From: Planctomycetota bacterium
GTDB taxonomy: Bacteria > Planctomycetota > UBA1135 > GCA-002686595
Reading direction: 5' to 3'
NCBI GenBank assembly: GCA_022446815.1
Contig: JAKVCD010000036.1
Location: 1 to 40,688, forward strand
DNA: 40,688 nucleotides
The notes beneath the pieces are model-generated. The model ran no database searches. It was given only the letters and a program-made list of their open reading frames with translations, and was not told the DNA's origin. Shown piece by piece: positions 1 to 9,235 of this stretch; position 1 is the first letter of the stretch; each line of letters starts with the position of its first letter. Both the position numbers and the translations under genes were made by a program.

Positions 1-429
1 CCAATAGGGAGTCCTGACGCCGCAAAGAGAAAGCAGGCGCCACCACCTTGTAACGCCAAAGAAAAAGCCACCAAGCACGGCAGCGACAACTCCCAAAACA
101 GAAGACACCCGAAGGCCACCGAGAGCTGTCAGGAGCCCCGGCTCCCACTCGATGCCGCCCCCCTTACTCAGCAAAACTTCCTCCCCGGAGCGGAGCGCAT
201 CTTCGACAGGCCCACGCCAGTCATCAGGGATATCGGAGACCCCCTCAGGCCGGAATGCGACCTCAGCAGCAGTCCAACTGCCTAGGAGCTCGCCCCGAAC
301 ACGCCATGCGCCATCTGGGCCAGAGACTCGATCATCCCAAGGGACCTGTGTGGCCACGAATGAGATGACCAAGCCCGCGAGGAGGAAGCGGGCAAGCCCG
401 CCCCTGATAGAAGTAGAAGACCGGTTCAT
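1..429 (-). CDS. Partial flippase-like membrane protein (LPG-synthase TM / UPF0104 family), N-terminal part
   Basis: An open frame of 143 codons runs from an ATG at 427-429 off the left edge with no stop. The first 25 residues form a signal-anchor (hydrophobic core LARFLLAGLVISFVA). An extracytoplasmic stretch with VPWDDRV and PDG follows. The next membrane segment, about residues 100-125, ends in TRWWRLLSLCGVRTPYW. This resembles the R-W-x-LL-x-x-x-G-V start of the lysylphosphatidylglycerol synthase transmembrane family, whose members include lipid-linked glycan or lipid flippase-like proteins. It is the sixth gene of the leftward glycan operon, 98 nt after the GT-C gene. No clear Shine-Dalgarno site precedes the ATG. 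The family call rests on the N-terminal third only. Confidence 0.6.
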   Translation of the reverse strand, partial: MNRSSTSIRGGLARFLLAGLVISFVATQVPWDDRVSGPDGAWRVRGELLGSWTAAEVAFRPEGVSDIPDDWRGPVEDALRSGEEVLLSKGGGIEWEPGLLTALGGLRVSSVLGVVAAVLGGFFFGVTRWWRLLSLCGVRTPYW

Positions 430-527
430 TGGCTAAGAAATGATGCAATGGGCAGGCACTCGGAGGCAGAAACCCCCAGCCCTGGAATCATCCAGATACG
501 GTACAAGTCGACACTTCTAGGATCACC

Positions 528-3500
528 TTATTTCATAGCAACGTCAAAGCGTTGGAAATGGCCGCGAGCGGGGTCCCACAGGAATACGTCCCACAAGTAT
601 GACTGGTGCTCAAGCGTGCAGTTCTCACGGATGAAGAGCTCTGCGCGAGCGCCGGGATACTCCCACCGGAGATTCTTTGAGCGGCCACGCCACTTCTCAC
701 GATTGACTGCGATCCAGATACGGCCTGGAACGGCAAACTGTGACTGAAGAGAGCCTAGGTCACTGATAACAGGTGCTCCGCCATTCCGATCCACCATGAC
801 CCCGTCTACAGAGACATGGAAATCATGAAGAAGGGGGAAGGAAAGGTATCCATCAACTCTCCCTGCCTCAGCGAGAGCCGCGTGTGAATGAGGTTCCGTA
901 ACAAATATTCTGTCATCAGGAAGAAGATTGCTCCCTACGTACCGGAGAGCCTGAGTAGAGTCCCCCAACAAGCTCAATGAATACGAGCTAGGGATCCTCC
1001 AAGGGGAAAAACTAATGAATATCAGGAGGGCGCCGACACAAAAGGATTGCGATGCGAGCAGCCTTCTCGACACAGATGCGGATGCAAAAATCCGAGATGC
1101 ACCAACGGATAAAACCATCAATCCGTGAGAGACGATCAAAATCCATAGCGGCACCAACCAATACTGATATCGGAGGCTCACGTGCGTGATACCAATGTTC
1201 GCCAAAACAACACCAGACCAAAAGACATAATGGACACCCAGCCATCGGCGAGAGGATGCTCGTGCAGACCAATAAAGGCTAGGAAGCAAAAATAGAGAGC
1301 CGACCAGGTGGAGCCTAGAATAGCCAAATAGGATTGATGTCAGGTTGGACAGCTTTGTCAAGTTCGGCCCAAGCCGAGCCTCGACATTCGCTGACACGCC
1401 CTCCGTAAGAGTCTGACACAACACCTTGAACGCGGCGTAGTCCAAAGCAACGAGATAGCCTCCCATTGCTGCGACTAGGAGGACCGAGAAATCCCTAGTC
1501 AGAGGGCGAGAGCCACGAAAAACGACAAACGCCACAGCGATCTGCGCTCCCAAAATCACGCTGATCTCTTGAGTTAAGACTGCAGCTATAGAAGATGCCA
1601 CGCAAAAGGCCCTAGCAGAATGGTTCCCGCGTCTGACAAATCCTTCCACCAGAAAATAGCTGCTGAGCAAGCTGAAGAACTGTTGCTGTTGGTAAAAGCG
1701 GACAACATGCCCAGTGAAAACACAATAAGGGTGGACAGCAAAGATAAATAAAGAGAATAGGCCAACCCAACGGCTCCTACTGTACTTGGCTCCAATGTGA
1801 TAAATGAGCAGGCCTGTAGCAACAGCGAAGAGCGCGCTGGGCAAACGAAAGACCCAGATGTCATCACCTAAAATCCAGACAAAGGCAGCGACGAGATAAT
1901 GGTACAGGGGCCCCCGGGTATAGATTACGACGCCCGAATCCAAACTAGGAACACCGCTGTCAACGATGGCCAGAATAGCCTGATAGGAAGCGTACTCATC
2001 ATCATCTAGAGGCTGCCCTCCGACCCCCCACATACGTAGAAAGAGAACAAGGCCGGACAAGCATATGATGCCGACTGACCAGTACTTCCCCCCTGGTGAA
2101 AACACAGCAGGTCGGCCATAAGAGCTACGCCGAAACGGCGTACGACCGGGGATCCAAGAAAGCAGCGGGGCGAGGATGCAGACAAAGCTAGCGATATGCC
2201 AGGGCGGTCCTGAAAGAAAGACTACCCCTTCGGGCATTTCCGCCAAGGACACGGAGAGCAAGCATAGGCTGGCGGGGACGCAAAGAATTACCAATGACCG
2301 CAAAGCCAAAGTCTCAAGGGCCTGTGGCCTGGCCCCCAATCTACGTACTTTAAATGCCAGTAGAAATGAAAGCCCCCATGCAAGAAAGAGCAAGACTAGG
2401 CCGTAGGCTCTGTAACCTCTCGCCATACTGGCATGAAACTCCTTGCTCTTTCTAGGTAGCCACTCGAGCTGAACAGAAGAGGAGAAAGAGCCCGGACTAC
2501 CCTTCTGCGAAACTACACGATCCTCACCCCGCGCAGATCTCGCATCCCATGCCGATGTGCTTGAGGCCCTATAAAAGGAAGAGGAACCGTCGATAGCCAT
2601 GCAATCGACCGCTATGCCAACCTCGTCGGACACGAGCTCATTCCGGCTCACAGCAAATACCAACACCTCAACTTCATTAACCCCAGGCACGACTAAACCG
2701 CCAACGTCATGAGCTGAGAATGAGGCCACGGGCGACTCCACCTCATCTCCACCGATCCCCCCCTTCACATAGGGACGCTGAAGCCTGCCGAGATGCTCCT
2801 CAACGTGCCGACCAATGTTGTCGTGAGAGCGCTCTCTCAAAGCTGTAACGACACGAGGCTCTGTGCCGGCTACGCTGGCGTGATCAAGCTGCAGACCCAG
2901 CAAAGGCCTCCACCTGCCCTCATCGTTCCTACGAGATAATTCAAATGGGGACATGACCTCGTCTGGGTCAGTTGGCCTTGGCCTTGCTAGGACATCCCCG
3001 GTTACCGAGGCCGAGAAAATCCACTCGCCTGAGCTATGGGATGGGGCTCTCCTCGATGAAGCGCGATGCCTAACGCCGTTCACGAACAACTGGTATGGCC
3101 TATTAGACAATACCCGGACCCAAGCCTCGTCCGGGTCACCTTCCACAAGCCACGCCCCCTTAAACCGAATGCTACCCTCCCCCTTTGAGAGGGGCGCCGT
3201 TATCCACAATGACTTGAAGGGCTCGCGAAATGCTCCGGGGCTAGCCAAGTACAAGGGCGCACCAAAAGATAAGCCCTCCCTCCGACCACCCTCAACCTTT
3301 TCAGCACCTCCATACCCAAGAATCCAACTAGGAGCAGACACATCTAGGGGAGCTGATGCGGCCTCCCAATACTGCTCAGACGACAACTCTAGAACCTCAG
3401 CCCCAAGCAAACGAACCTCACCCTCGACGGCGATATATGGAGTCGTATCCCTAGATTCGGCCACCACTGAGATAACGTTCTCTCCCTGAATTAAATATGG

Positions 3501-3926
3501 CGTTAAATCCGCCAATGGAGCTATGGAGACACCGTCATCATCGCCCCACTGGAACTCACGAGGGAAGTTCAGTGCGATCGCTGGTTCATCCATAAAGGAA
3601 CGTTGACCCCAAGCACTCAAGCCATTCCCGGCCGGTCGGGTCGGCCGCCAATACTCATCTTTTAAGACCGCATCACCATTAACGTACAAGACAAAGCCGC
3701 CTGAGGACCTAACGCTTACCCAGGCCCTATCGACCTCCCCGTCAAGGGACAGCCTCCTCCGAAAGTAACTGACCGTGCCTTGCCCGCCCGGCACCGACAG
3801 GGAACGCCTGCTGACATCCGCTGTATCGCCAGCCAAAGCTCTCCCTACATCACTTTGATTGCAGCTATACACAAACAGCGCAAACGCTGAGATGAAGACG
3901 ACAACGAACCTCAAGGCGGATTTCAT
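528..3926 (-). CDS. GT-C (GT39/PMT-like) glycosyltransferase with large exported jelly-roll N-terminus
   Basis: The protein has 1132 residues. Residues 1-22 are a hydrophobic leader ending in VYSC, lipobox-like but not canonical. Residues 50-175 and 245-330 look like two beta-sandwich modules, each with the pattern (D)xAWVxV...Y/F-x-L-(F/Y)VNG (DRAWVSVR..LYVNG and DEAWVRVL..LFVNG), as in carbohydrate-binding jelly-rolls of rhamnosidase and galactosidase type. Membrane helices begin near 508 and continue to about residue 1000. The GT-C core starts near 616; its first large loop carries PLDDDEYASY (D641-E644), the acidic motif of polyprenyl-phosphate-sugar dependent transferases. The inferred role is transfer of a sugar from a lipid carrier on the outer face of the membrane. 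The start overlaps the upstream stop as ATGA. Fusion of exported lectin-like modules to a GT-C core is unusual. Acceptor and donor are unknown. Confidence 0.75.
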   Translation of the reverse strand: MKSALRFVVVFISAFALFVYSCNQSDVGRALAGDTADVSRRSLSVPGGQGTVSYFRRRLSLDGEVDRAWVSVRSSGGFVLYVNGDAVLKDEYWRPTRPAGNGLSAWGQRSFMDEPAIALNFPREFQWGDDDGVSIAPLADLTPYLIQGENVISVVAESRDTTPYIAVEGEVRLLGAEVLELSSEQYWEAASAPLDVSAPSWILGYGGAEKVEGGRREGLSFGAPLYLASPGAFREPFKSLWITAPLSKGEGSIRFKGAWLVEGDPDEAWVRVLSNRPYQLFVNGVRHRASSRRAPSHSSGEWIFSASVTGDVLARPRPTDPDEVMSPFELSRRNDEGRWRPLLGLQLDHASVAGTEPRVVTALRERSHDNIGRHVEEHLGRLQRPYVKGGIGGDEVESPVASFSAHDVGGLVVPGVNEVEVLVFAVSRNELVSDEVGIAVDCMAIDGSSSFYRASSTSAWDARSARGEDRVVSQKGSPGSFSSSVQLEWLPRKSKEFHASMARGYRAYGLVLLFLAWGLSFLLAFKVRRLGARPQALETLALRSLVILCVPASLCLLSVSLAEMPEGVVFLSGPPWHIASFVCILAPLLSWIPGRTPFRRSSYGRPAVFSPGGKYWSVGIICLSGLVLFLRMWGVGGQPLDDDEYASYQAILAIVDSGVPSLDSGVVIYTRGPLYHYLVAAFVWILGDDIWVFRLPSALFAVATGLLIYHIGAKYSRSRWVGLFSLFIFAVHPYCVFTGHVVRFYQQQQFFSLLSSYFLVEGFVRRGNHSARAFCVASSIAAVLTQEISVILGAQIAVAFVVFRGSRPLTRDFSVLLVAAMGGYLVALDYAAFKVLCQTLTEGVSANVEARLGPNLTKLSNLTSILFGYSRLHLVGSLFLLPSLYWSARASSRRWLGVHYVFWSGVVLANIGITHVSLRYQYWLVPLWILIVSHGLMVLSVGASRIFASASVSRRLLASQSFCVGALLIFISFSPWRIPSSYSLSLLGDSTQALRYVGSNLLPDDRIFVTEPHSHAALAEAGRVDGYLSFPLLHDFHVSVDGVMVDRNGGAPVISDLGSLQSQFAVPGRIWIAVNREKWRGRSKNLRWEYPGARAELFIRENCTLEHQSYLWDVFLWDPARGHFQRFDVAMK

Positions 3927-5239
3927 CGAGGCCTCCCCTTCATCGAGGACAGTTCATATGCGGCGCTAGCATCACCCTTTGCCCACTTAGACCTAGCTAA
4001 ACCATTCAAGCCAAATGCCAAAACGCTGTCGCGTGTGGGCAGGTTCACATAACGATATAGGGTCTTCGCCTGAGCAAACTGCTTCTCTAAGCCGATGTCG
4101 TCTCCTTCCCTTAAAGAGACAAGCTGGAGGGCTAGCAAAATCTTTGGATCGTTACCCAACACGAGCCTCGCCACTCGCAAGTCACTGGCGCCCTCCTTGT
4201 AGTCACCAGTATTCAGAGAAATGTAGGCGACTCTAGCGAGCGACCTCGCAGCCTCCCTTCGAACAGAAGGATCAACTTCAGCATCCAATACGATGCTTCG
4301 ATAAACGCCTCGCGAGCTAGCCCCAGACTCTCTTGGCTCACGCGACCTCGCAGAGTAGAGGCGAACTCCGGCGTCTTGCTCCATCCCGGCCCTCTTTCTC
4401 AAGAGGCCAGCCTGAGCTACAAAACGAGTGTCAAAACGGAGGACTGGAATCGCGTCCGACGCATCCTCCATCTTTTCTATCGCAGCCAGATATAGGCCTG
4501 AGCTCGTAAATTCCTCCGCAGCCTCTAGGTCATCACCTGCCAAGACTACGGGATAAAGAGCGCCTACCAAGCCCATGAGGGACCATGCAACAACGGACAA
4601 GCCTAGAGACCGAGTGAACCCCCTGCGGCTCACAGAAAGAGTTCCAATAGCGCACGTGAGCAGGAGAACACCGGCCAAAGCGATCACCCACCCTCGACAA
4701 ACAAATGCGGCAAAGGCATCTGTGAAGCCGAGCCAGCTAAAGACATCAGACACCTCACGAAGACCAAGAGAGCCAGAGAGCTCCATCGGATTTGGACAAG
4801 CCCGAAAGCTGTATGGAGAATCACTCAAAAGAACATCGCTCAGAAACAAATCCTCAGCGACGCCTTGAGACAACGCGACGTCACCACCGAGCCAGGCGAG
4901 GCTCGCATGGGATTGCTCGAACCAGCCGGAGTTGACCGCCGTAGTCGAGTCGGAGACTACGCACTCCCTCGGATACCCCAGAAGGGTCAGCAAACACAGG
5001 GATACGAGTTGGCAAGCTAAGACTGTTTTACCTTTCCTCACAGAGATCGCTAGCGCCCCACTTAGCAGCGCGAGAACGAACTTAAAGCTGCGCTCTGATG
5101 ACGGACGAGTGACATCCCAGCCAGAAGCGACAGCTTCCAATGGCACACAGAACCACTCAACAAAGAGTGAGTACATGACGCATAGGACGCCGACTGCTAT
5201 GCAAGCACTGCCTACAGCCCCTGTATGAGCACGCTCCAC
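3923..5239 (-). CDS. Integral membrane protein with C-terminal TPR-like helical region, function unknown
   Basis: The 438-residue protein starts at GTG, one base after the stop of the membrane-fusion protein gene. Hydrophobic helices are visible near residues 8-30, 52-67, 72-90, 182-202 and 211-234. Residues 91-180 form an exported loop with several Cys. From about 240 to the end there is a helical region with TPR-like spacing (for example SLARVAYISLNTGDYKEGAS and LNGLARSKWAKGDASAAYEL). No enzymatic motif is recognised. Its place between a membrane-fusion protein and a GT-C transferase, with translational coupling to both, suggests a scaffold or assembly factor in glycan export. That is inference only. 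A short TPR region of this kind is easily over-called. Confidence 0.6.
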   Translation of the reverse strand: MERAHTGAVGSACIAVGVLCVMYSLFVEWFCVPLEAVASGWDVTRPSSERSFKFVLALLSGALAISVRKGKTVLACQLVSLCLLTLLGYPRECVVSDSTTAVNSGWFEQSHASLAWLGGDVALSQGVAEDLFLSDVLLSDSPYSFRACPNPMELSGSLGLREVSDVFSWLGFTDAFAAFVCRGWVIALAGVLLLTCAIGTLSVSRRGFTRSLGLSVVAWSLMGLVGALYPVVLAGDDLEAAEEFTSSGLYLAAIEKMEDASDAIPVLRFDTRFVAQAGLLRKRAGMEQDAGVRLYSARSREPRESGASSRGVYRSIVLDAEVDPSVRREAARSLARVAYISLNTGDYKEGASDLRVARLVLGNDPKILLALQLVSLREGDDIGLEKQFAQAKTLYRYVNLPTRDSVLAFGLNGLARSKWAKGDASAAYELSSMKGRPR

Positions 5240-5240
5240 A

Positions 5241-6719
5241 CTAATCAGCCTCGGAAGGGCGACTCACGCGCACAGGATCCCCTTCACGTAATCCGACATG
5301 ACCCTCGCTGAAGACCTCATCCCCCACGCTGACGCCTGACAAGACCTCAGTCCAACCGTCCTGTGTATGCCCGGCGACAACGCGGACAGGAGTCCAGTCT
5401 ACCCACCTTCCAGGTGACCCAGCGGAGACCTCATCTGGTGCTACGGCCAGCGGGGGAGGCGAAGCGTCTCCCGAGACCTTCAAGACAAGCCCCTCTCGAC
5501 CTCCGATAGCCTCAAAAGCGCTCGTCGGGATCGCGAAGCCCTCGCGCTCTACGACGATAGAGGCGAACCCCGTCAATCCTGTTGCCATATTGACTGGCAA
5601 CTCTTCAGTGAGTCGGATCCGAACCCTAAAAGTACTCGGCCACTCAGGCGTACCAGTGCCTCTAGGACGAATCGGGCGAGTGCTCTCTGGTCCCCCCAAG
5701 TCGTGGTCAATAAAAGGGTGTATCAACTCAACCACGCCACTGAACTCGACTCCTGGATATGCCTCCAAGCGAACGATTGCCTGGTCACCAAGGCTGACAC
5801 CACTTAAAGCAGCCTGCCCGAGACGCGCCTCGAACCATGAACCGTAAGAAAGGACGAACCCTGTCTTGCCGGGCGTTCTATTGAACTCGCCCTTCCTGAC
5901 CAAGACCTCCCTTAAAACACCATCTGCTGGCGAGGTCACCCGGTGTTCCTGCAAATGAAGCTCTCTCTGATTTTTTACCGCTATAGACTCCTCTACCGCC
6001 AATTCAGCAATGGTTACAGCCAGTGCCCTTCCTTGCTCCGAGGCACCTAAAGAGATCTCTGCCTCACGCTCTTGCTGCGCGGCGCGGGCAGCCTCAATCT
6101 CCTTCCCCAACAGCTCTATCCTAGACACTACCCCCTTTTCATTTAGCCCCTCATACACGCTCAGCAACTCATCAGCGAGCTCACGTTCACGCTGCCGCTG
6201 CTCATAAAGGACAGAGCCCAACTCTGGACGTTCCATCACCTGGGTGTAGAGAGTGCCCCCCTTAACCCTCTCCAACTCGGCCTCCGCTTTTCGAACGCTA
6301 GCCTCAGCAGCTTCGAGGAGAACCTTTGCGTTGGAGTCATCCAGCTCCGCAAGAAGCGCGCCCTCCTTCACAGAGTCGCCCACCTCGACAGGCAAACTAG
6401 TGATGGTTGACATAGGGATCAGTGGGACCATCAACGAATCACTCTCTATTCGACCCTCACCTAAGTAACGGACCGTAAATGTCCGCCTCCGGACAACAGT
6501 GGAATTAACATCGAACCCCTTGCCAGCAGCCCTGATTACCTCAGCAGCACCATATCGCGATAAGAATGTCCTGTTCGTAGGAGACAACCAGCCGGGATAG
6601 AGAGCTTCAACGACAAACCATGCGCCTAGACCGAGGGCGCAGACCCACAAGACAGCCCAGCCCATCTTGGAGCGCCCCACTTCCCCCTCACCCGACCTGC
6701 CAGGTGATCGCTTCATCAT
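5241..6719 (-). CDS. HlyD/MacA-type membrane-fusion (periplasmic adaptor) protein
   Basis: The 492-residue protein has one N-terminal membrane anchor (about residues 19-41). The first half of a split lipoyl/barrel-sandwich domain lies near 95-128 (LPVEVGDSVKEGALLAELDD). An Ala/Glu-rich coiled coil spans about 130-250. The second lipoyl half follows at 255-290 (HRVTSPADGVLREVLVRKGE), then beta-barrel segments to about 400 and a membrane-proximal domain. This is the order seen in adaptors of ABC- or RND-driven exporters. No transporter ATPase or permease lies beside it in the window, so its partner is either further left or elsewhere. The start ATG overlaps the GT4 stop as ATGA. Its presence within a glycosyltransferase operon suggests export of a glycan or glycolipid, by inference. 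Confidence 0.85.
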   Translation of the reverse strand: MMKRSPGRSGEGEVGRSKMGWAVLWVCALGLGAWFVVEALYPGWLSPTNRTFLSRYGAAEVIRAAGKGFDVNSTVVRRRTFTVRYLGEGRIESDSLMVPLIPMSTITSLPVEVGDSVKEGALLAELDDSNAKVLLEAAEASVRKAEAELERVKGGTLYTQVMERPELGSVLYEQRQRERELADELLSVYEGLNEKGVVSRIELLGKEIEAARAAQQEREAEISLGASEQGRALAVTIAELAVEESIAVKNQRELHLQEHRVTSPADGVLREVLVRKGEFNRTPGKTGFVLSYGSWFEARLGQAALSGVSLGDQAIVRLEAYPGVEFSGVVELIHPFIDHDLGGPESTRPIRPRGTGTPEWPSTFRVRIRLTEELPVNMATGLTGFASIVVEREGFAIPTSAFEAIGGREGLVLKVSGDASPPPLAVAPDEVSAGSPGRWVDWTPVRVVAGHTQDGWTEVLSGVSVGDEVFSEGHVGLREGDPVRVSRPSEAD

Positions 6720-7933
6720 TCAGCCAAAACACCTCCGATGGAAGTACCCTCCAAACCATGAGCACGGATTGCGCCCTCATAGACTCGGACAAGCTCAGAA
6801 GTAATCTTCGGCCAGTGAAAGAACTCTTGAACGTGGGCTCGTCCACCAGCAATAAGCTGATCCCTTAACTCTGAGTCAGCAAGAAGCTCCAAGACAGCGC
6901 CTGCGATAGCTACAGGATCCTTCTCAGGGACAATCAGACCCGTCTCCCTATCTTTCACGACGTCAATGATTCCGCCAATCCCAGAAGCCACAACTGGAAC
7001 CCCATACAAGATCGCCTCGATGGTCGTGACGCCGAGCCCTTCGGTGTCACCTTCGTCGTCGTAAACAGCTGGAAGGACATAGACGTCACTCGTTGAGTAC
7101 AGGTCGGCGAGCTCTTGCGTCTCAACAAACCCCTTCATCTCGACGACAGCTTCTAACCCCAGGGCCTTAATTCTCTCCTCCACTCTAGGCCTCATATCGC
7201 CATCACCTGTGATCACAACCCGAACTTGCCGCTCATTAAGGATGTAGGGCACGGCCTCAACAAGGAATTCGACACCCTTCCGCTGGATCAGGCGACCGGT
7301 GAACAGAACGACAGGGACATCATCCCGTCCGTCGATTCGCTCACGTATCTCTACAGTAGTCCCATATGGAATCACTTTAGGCTGAACCCCAGCGACCGCA
7401 GCCATTCGAGAAGCAGTGTCGGTGCTATTCGCCATGAGCGAATCCGAACGAGTCAGATACGACTTCAAAACCGTTCGAGCCCACCACTTCTTATCCCCAA
7501 TAGAGAGTTCAGCACCGTGGCAAGTGGAGACCACGGGGATGCCCGTAGCGCTTCGAACAACGTCACCAAACAGGCCGTGTGGAAACGGCCAGTGCACATG
7601 GACCAAGTCGAGGCCTTCTCGCTTAGCCCACCTCCTCGCAGCCAAAGCCCCGAAGAGGAGGTATGGAATCGTCAGCAGGTTAAACAGCGGGTTACGGAGC
7701 TTGTTCGGCGCCCCCTCCTCGTGCGTCAAGCGCTCCCACTTTGCGGGGAAGTATCGAAAGCGCGTTACGGGGACACCATCGATCTGATGGTCGCCAAGAC
7801 CTTGATAGGAGGGAGCAAAAACTGACACGTCAACGCCAGAGTCTTTCAGATGCCTCACCTGCTCGCGCATCCACGGAACGGCATAGTCCGCTTCATGCCT
7901 AGGGTAAGTGCTTGTTACCAACCCAACCTTCAA
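6716..7933 (-). CDS. GT4 family glycosyltransferase
   Basis: This 405-residue GT-B protein begins MKVGLVTSTYPR and needs no extension. It carries the usual GT4 landmarks: CHGAE at 138-142, LFTGRLIQRKG at 210-220 with the phosphate-contacting Arg214 and Lys219, TGDGD at 242-246, and the E-x7-E motif EGLGVTTIE at 298-306. Length matches the family. It should transfer a sugar from a nucleotide-sugar donor to a lipid-linked or protein acceptor on the cytoplasmic side. It overlaps both neighbours by 4 nt, which indicates translational coupling with the GT2 and membrane-fusion genes. The sugar and acceptor cannot be read from the sequence. Confidence 0.92.
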   Translation of the reverse strand: MKVGLVTSTYPRHEADYAVPWMREQVRHLKDSGVDVSVFAPSYQGLGDHQIDGVPVTRFRYFPAKWERLTHEEGAPNKLRNPLFNLLTIPYLLFGALAARRWAKREGLDLVHVHWPFPHGLFGDVVRSATGIPVVSTCHGAELSIGDKKWWARTVLKSYLTRSDSLMANSTDTASRMAAVAGVQPKVIPYGTTVEIRERIDGRDDVPVVLFTGRLIQRKGVEFLVEAVPYILNERQVRVVITGDGDMRPRVEERIKALGLEAVVEMKGFVETQELADLYSTSDVYVLPAVYDDEGDTEGLGVTTIEAILYGVPVVASGIGGIIDVVKDRETGLIVPEKDPVAIAGAVLELLADSELRDQLIAGGRAHVQEFFHWPKITSELVRVYEGAIRAHGLEGTSIGGVLAE

Positions 7934-8964
7934 CCCTTCACCCTCTCGCTCTCGCTCTCGACATGCGAATCAAAATCAGGCCTCGCCAATTCGTAGCCGG
8001 ACAGACCACCAGCTCGATCAGAGATGGGAGGCTTCCAGTCCTTGCTGAACTGGTCATAGACCATCATCTCAGCCATCAGGCTTGTGTTGAATAGCGTGAG
8101 TCCAACGATCACAGCCATTGGACCAACAGTCAAAAAGACCCTCCCTTGCCCGGTGGTCAGGTCTCTATAGAGCCCGAAAGCAAGCATGAGAACGCCGGCC
8201 GCCAGCATCACGAAAGCCATCGGCCCGATGAAGTGCCCGGGCCTGTCCCTGAAGTGCCGCAAGAACATCACTGTCCACAAATCAATGAAGCTACGCACGC
8301 TTCTCCCAAAGCCGTACTTGCTCTCTCCAAACTTGCGGGCGTGATGCCTCACGGGGACCTCTGCGATGGAGAAGCCCTGCGCTGACGCCAAGGAAGGAAC
8401 CATTCGATGCATGTCGCCGTAGAGACGTAGCTCCTCGAGAAGCGCTCGCGTGTAACACTTAAAGCCACAGTTGTGATCGTGGAGACTGAGCCCTGAAGCC
8501 TTGTTGGCAAGCCAGTTGAATATCTTGCTCGAGACGAGCTTCGACTTGGGATCATGCCGGGTTTTCTTCCATCCAACGACGAGGTCATACCCCTCCTCTG
8601 CCTTGTCCAGCATTCGGGGTATCTCCCTGGGATCATCCTGCAAGTCTCCATCCATCGTGATGACTAACGACCCTCGGACCTCTTTGAACCCCGCGGAGAG
8701 GGCCTGAGCCTTGCCCATATTCCTCCTCAACCTGATTCCCCGCACCACTCCCTGATAATCGTCAGCAGCGCTTCGAATCCTCTCCCAAGTCCCGTCCGTG
8801 CTGCCGTCATCAACGAACACAACCTCAAAGGCTGCGATTCGCGTAGAGCACTCTGAAAGGATCCCTTGAAGGAGCTCATCTATGGACTCCTCTTCATTCA
8901 TCACGGGGATAACGAATGACACTTCAGGGGGAAGACTTGAGGGAACAGAAACTTGCCGATCCAT
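7930..8964 (-). CDS. GT2 polyprenyl-phosphate glycosyltransferase (DPM1/GtrB/ArnC-like)
   Basis: The 344-residue protein has the GT-A fold start VSFVIPVMNEEESI, then VDDGSTDGT at 51-59, MDGDLQDDP at 104-112 (the metal-binding DxD region) and NCGFKCYTR at 165-173. KFGESKYGFG at 211-220 is typical of polyisoprenyl-phosphate transferases. Two membrane helices follow at about 244-266 and 278-300. Such enzymes load a sugar onto polyprenyl phosphate for later use by GT-C transferases, and one lies four genes downstream (528-3926). This is the first gene of the operon. A promoter and a folded leader precede it, but only a weak ribosome-binding site. The last 40 residues are charged and probably cytoplasmic. 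Confidence 0.92.
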   Translation of the reverse strand: MDRQVSVPSSLPPEVSFVIPVMNEEESIDELLQGILSECSTRIAAFEVVFVDDGSTDGTWERIRSAADDYQGVVRGIRLRRNMGKAQALSAGFKEVRGSLVITMDGDLQDDPREIPRMLDKAEEGYDLVVGWKKTRHDPKSKLVSSKIFNWLANKASGLSLHDHNCGFKCYTRALLEELRLYGDMHRMVPSLASAQGFSIAEVPVRHHARKFGESKYGFGRSVRSFIDLWTVMFLRHFRDRPGHFIGPMAFVMLAAGVLMLAFGLYRDLTTGQGRVFLTVGPMAVIVGLTLFNTSLMAEMMVYDQFSKDWKPPISDRAGGLSGYELARPDFDSHVESESERVKG

Positions 8965-9021
8965 GGGGGTAGGTGAGCCCTATTGGGTGGTTGGGGGGAG
9001 GGGTCAGTGAAGGCCTAGAGG

Positions 9022-9076
9022 CCTCCTAACAGGCCCCTTGAAGCTCCCTAGATGGGCTAGGGGGAGGCTTAGGAGG
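9022..9076 (-). promoter_or_regulatory. Nested stem-loops in the deduced leader of the glycan operon
   Basis: A perfect 8-bp outer stem pairs TTAGGAGG (9069-9076) with CCTCCTAA (9022-9029). Inside it a 6-bp stem pairs CTAGGG (9057-9062) with CCCTAG (9046-9051) around a 5-nt loop. Both lie between the deduced transcription start (about 9110) and the first gene (8964). There is no T run after either stem, so a simple intrinsic terminator is unlikely. It may be a regulatory leader or protein-binding site. No known riboswitch was recognised. Confidence 0.4.
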
Positions 9077-9116
9077 GTCTTATCGGGGTGGCGGCCGAAC
9101 TTTTGGGTGTTCCTAA

Positions 9117-9145
9117 TGTATATGAATTTGATCGAAAACGGTTAA
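9117..9145 (-). promoter_or_regulatory. Putative sigma70-type promoter for the glycan operon
   Basis: Read leftward, a -35 box TTAACC (9145-9140) is separated by exactly 17 nt from a -10 box TATACA (9122-9117). Each box matches 4 of 6 consensus positions. The surrounding 40 bp is the most AT-rich part of this intergenic region. Transcription would start near 9110, giving a leader of about 145 nt before the GT2 start at 8964. The call rests on sequence match only. Confidence 0.45.
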
Positions 9146-9235
9146 GGAGGCACAAGAAACAGCCCGGAGACCGATCTTTCACGCTTGGCAAACAAACCCA
9201 GGTCACTAACAGCGAAGCGAGCGTTCAGGGCCAAT

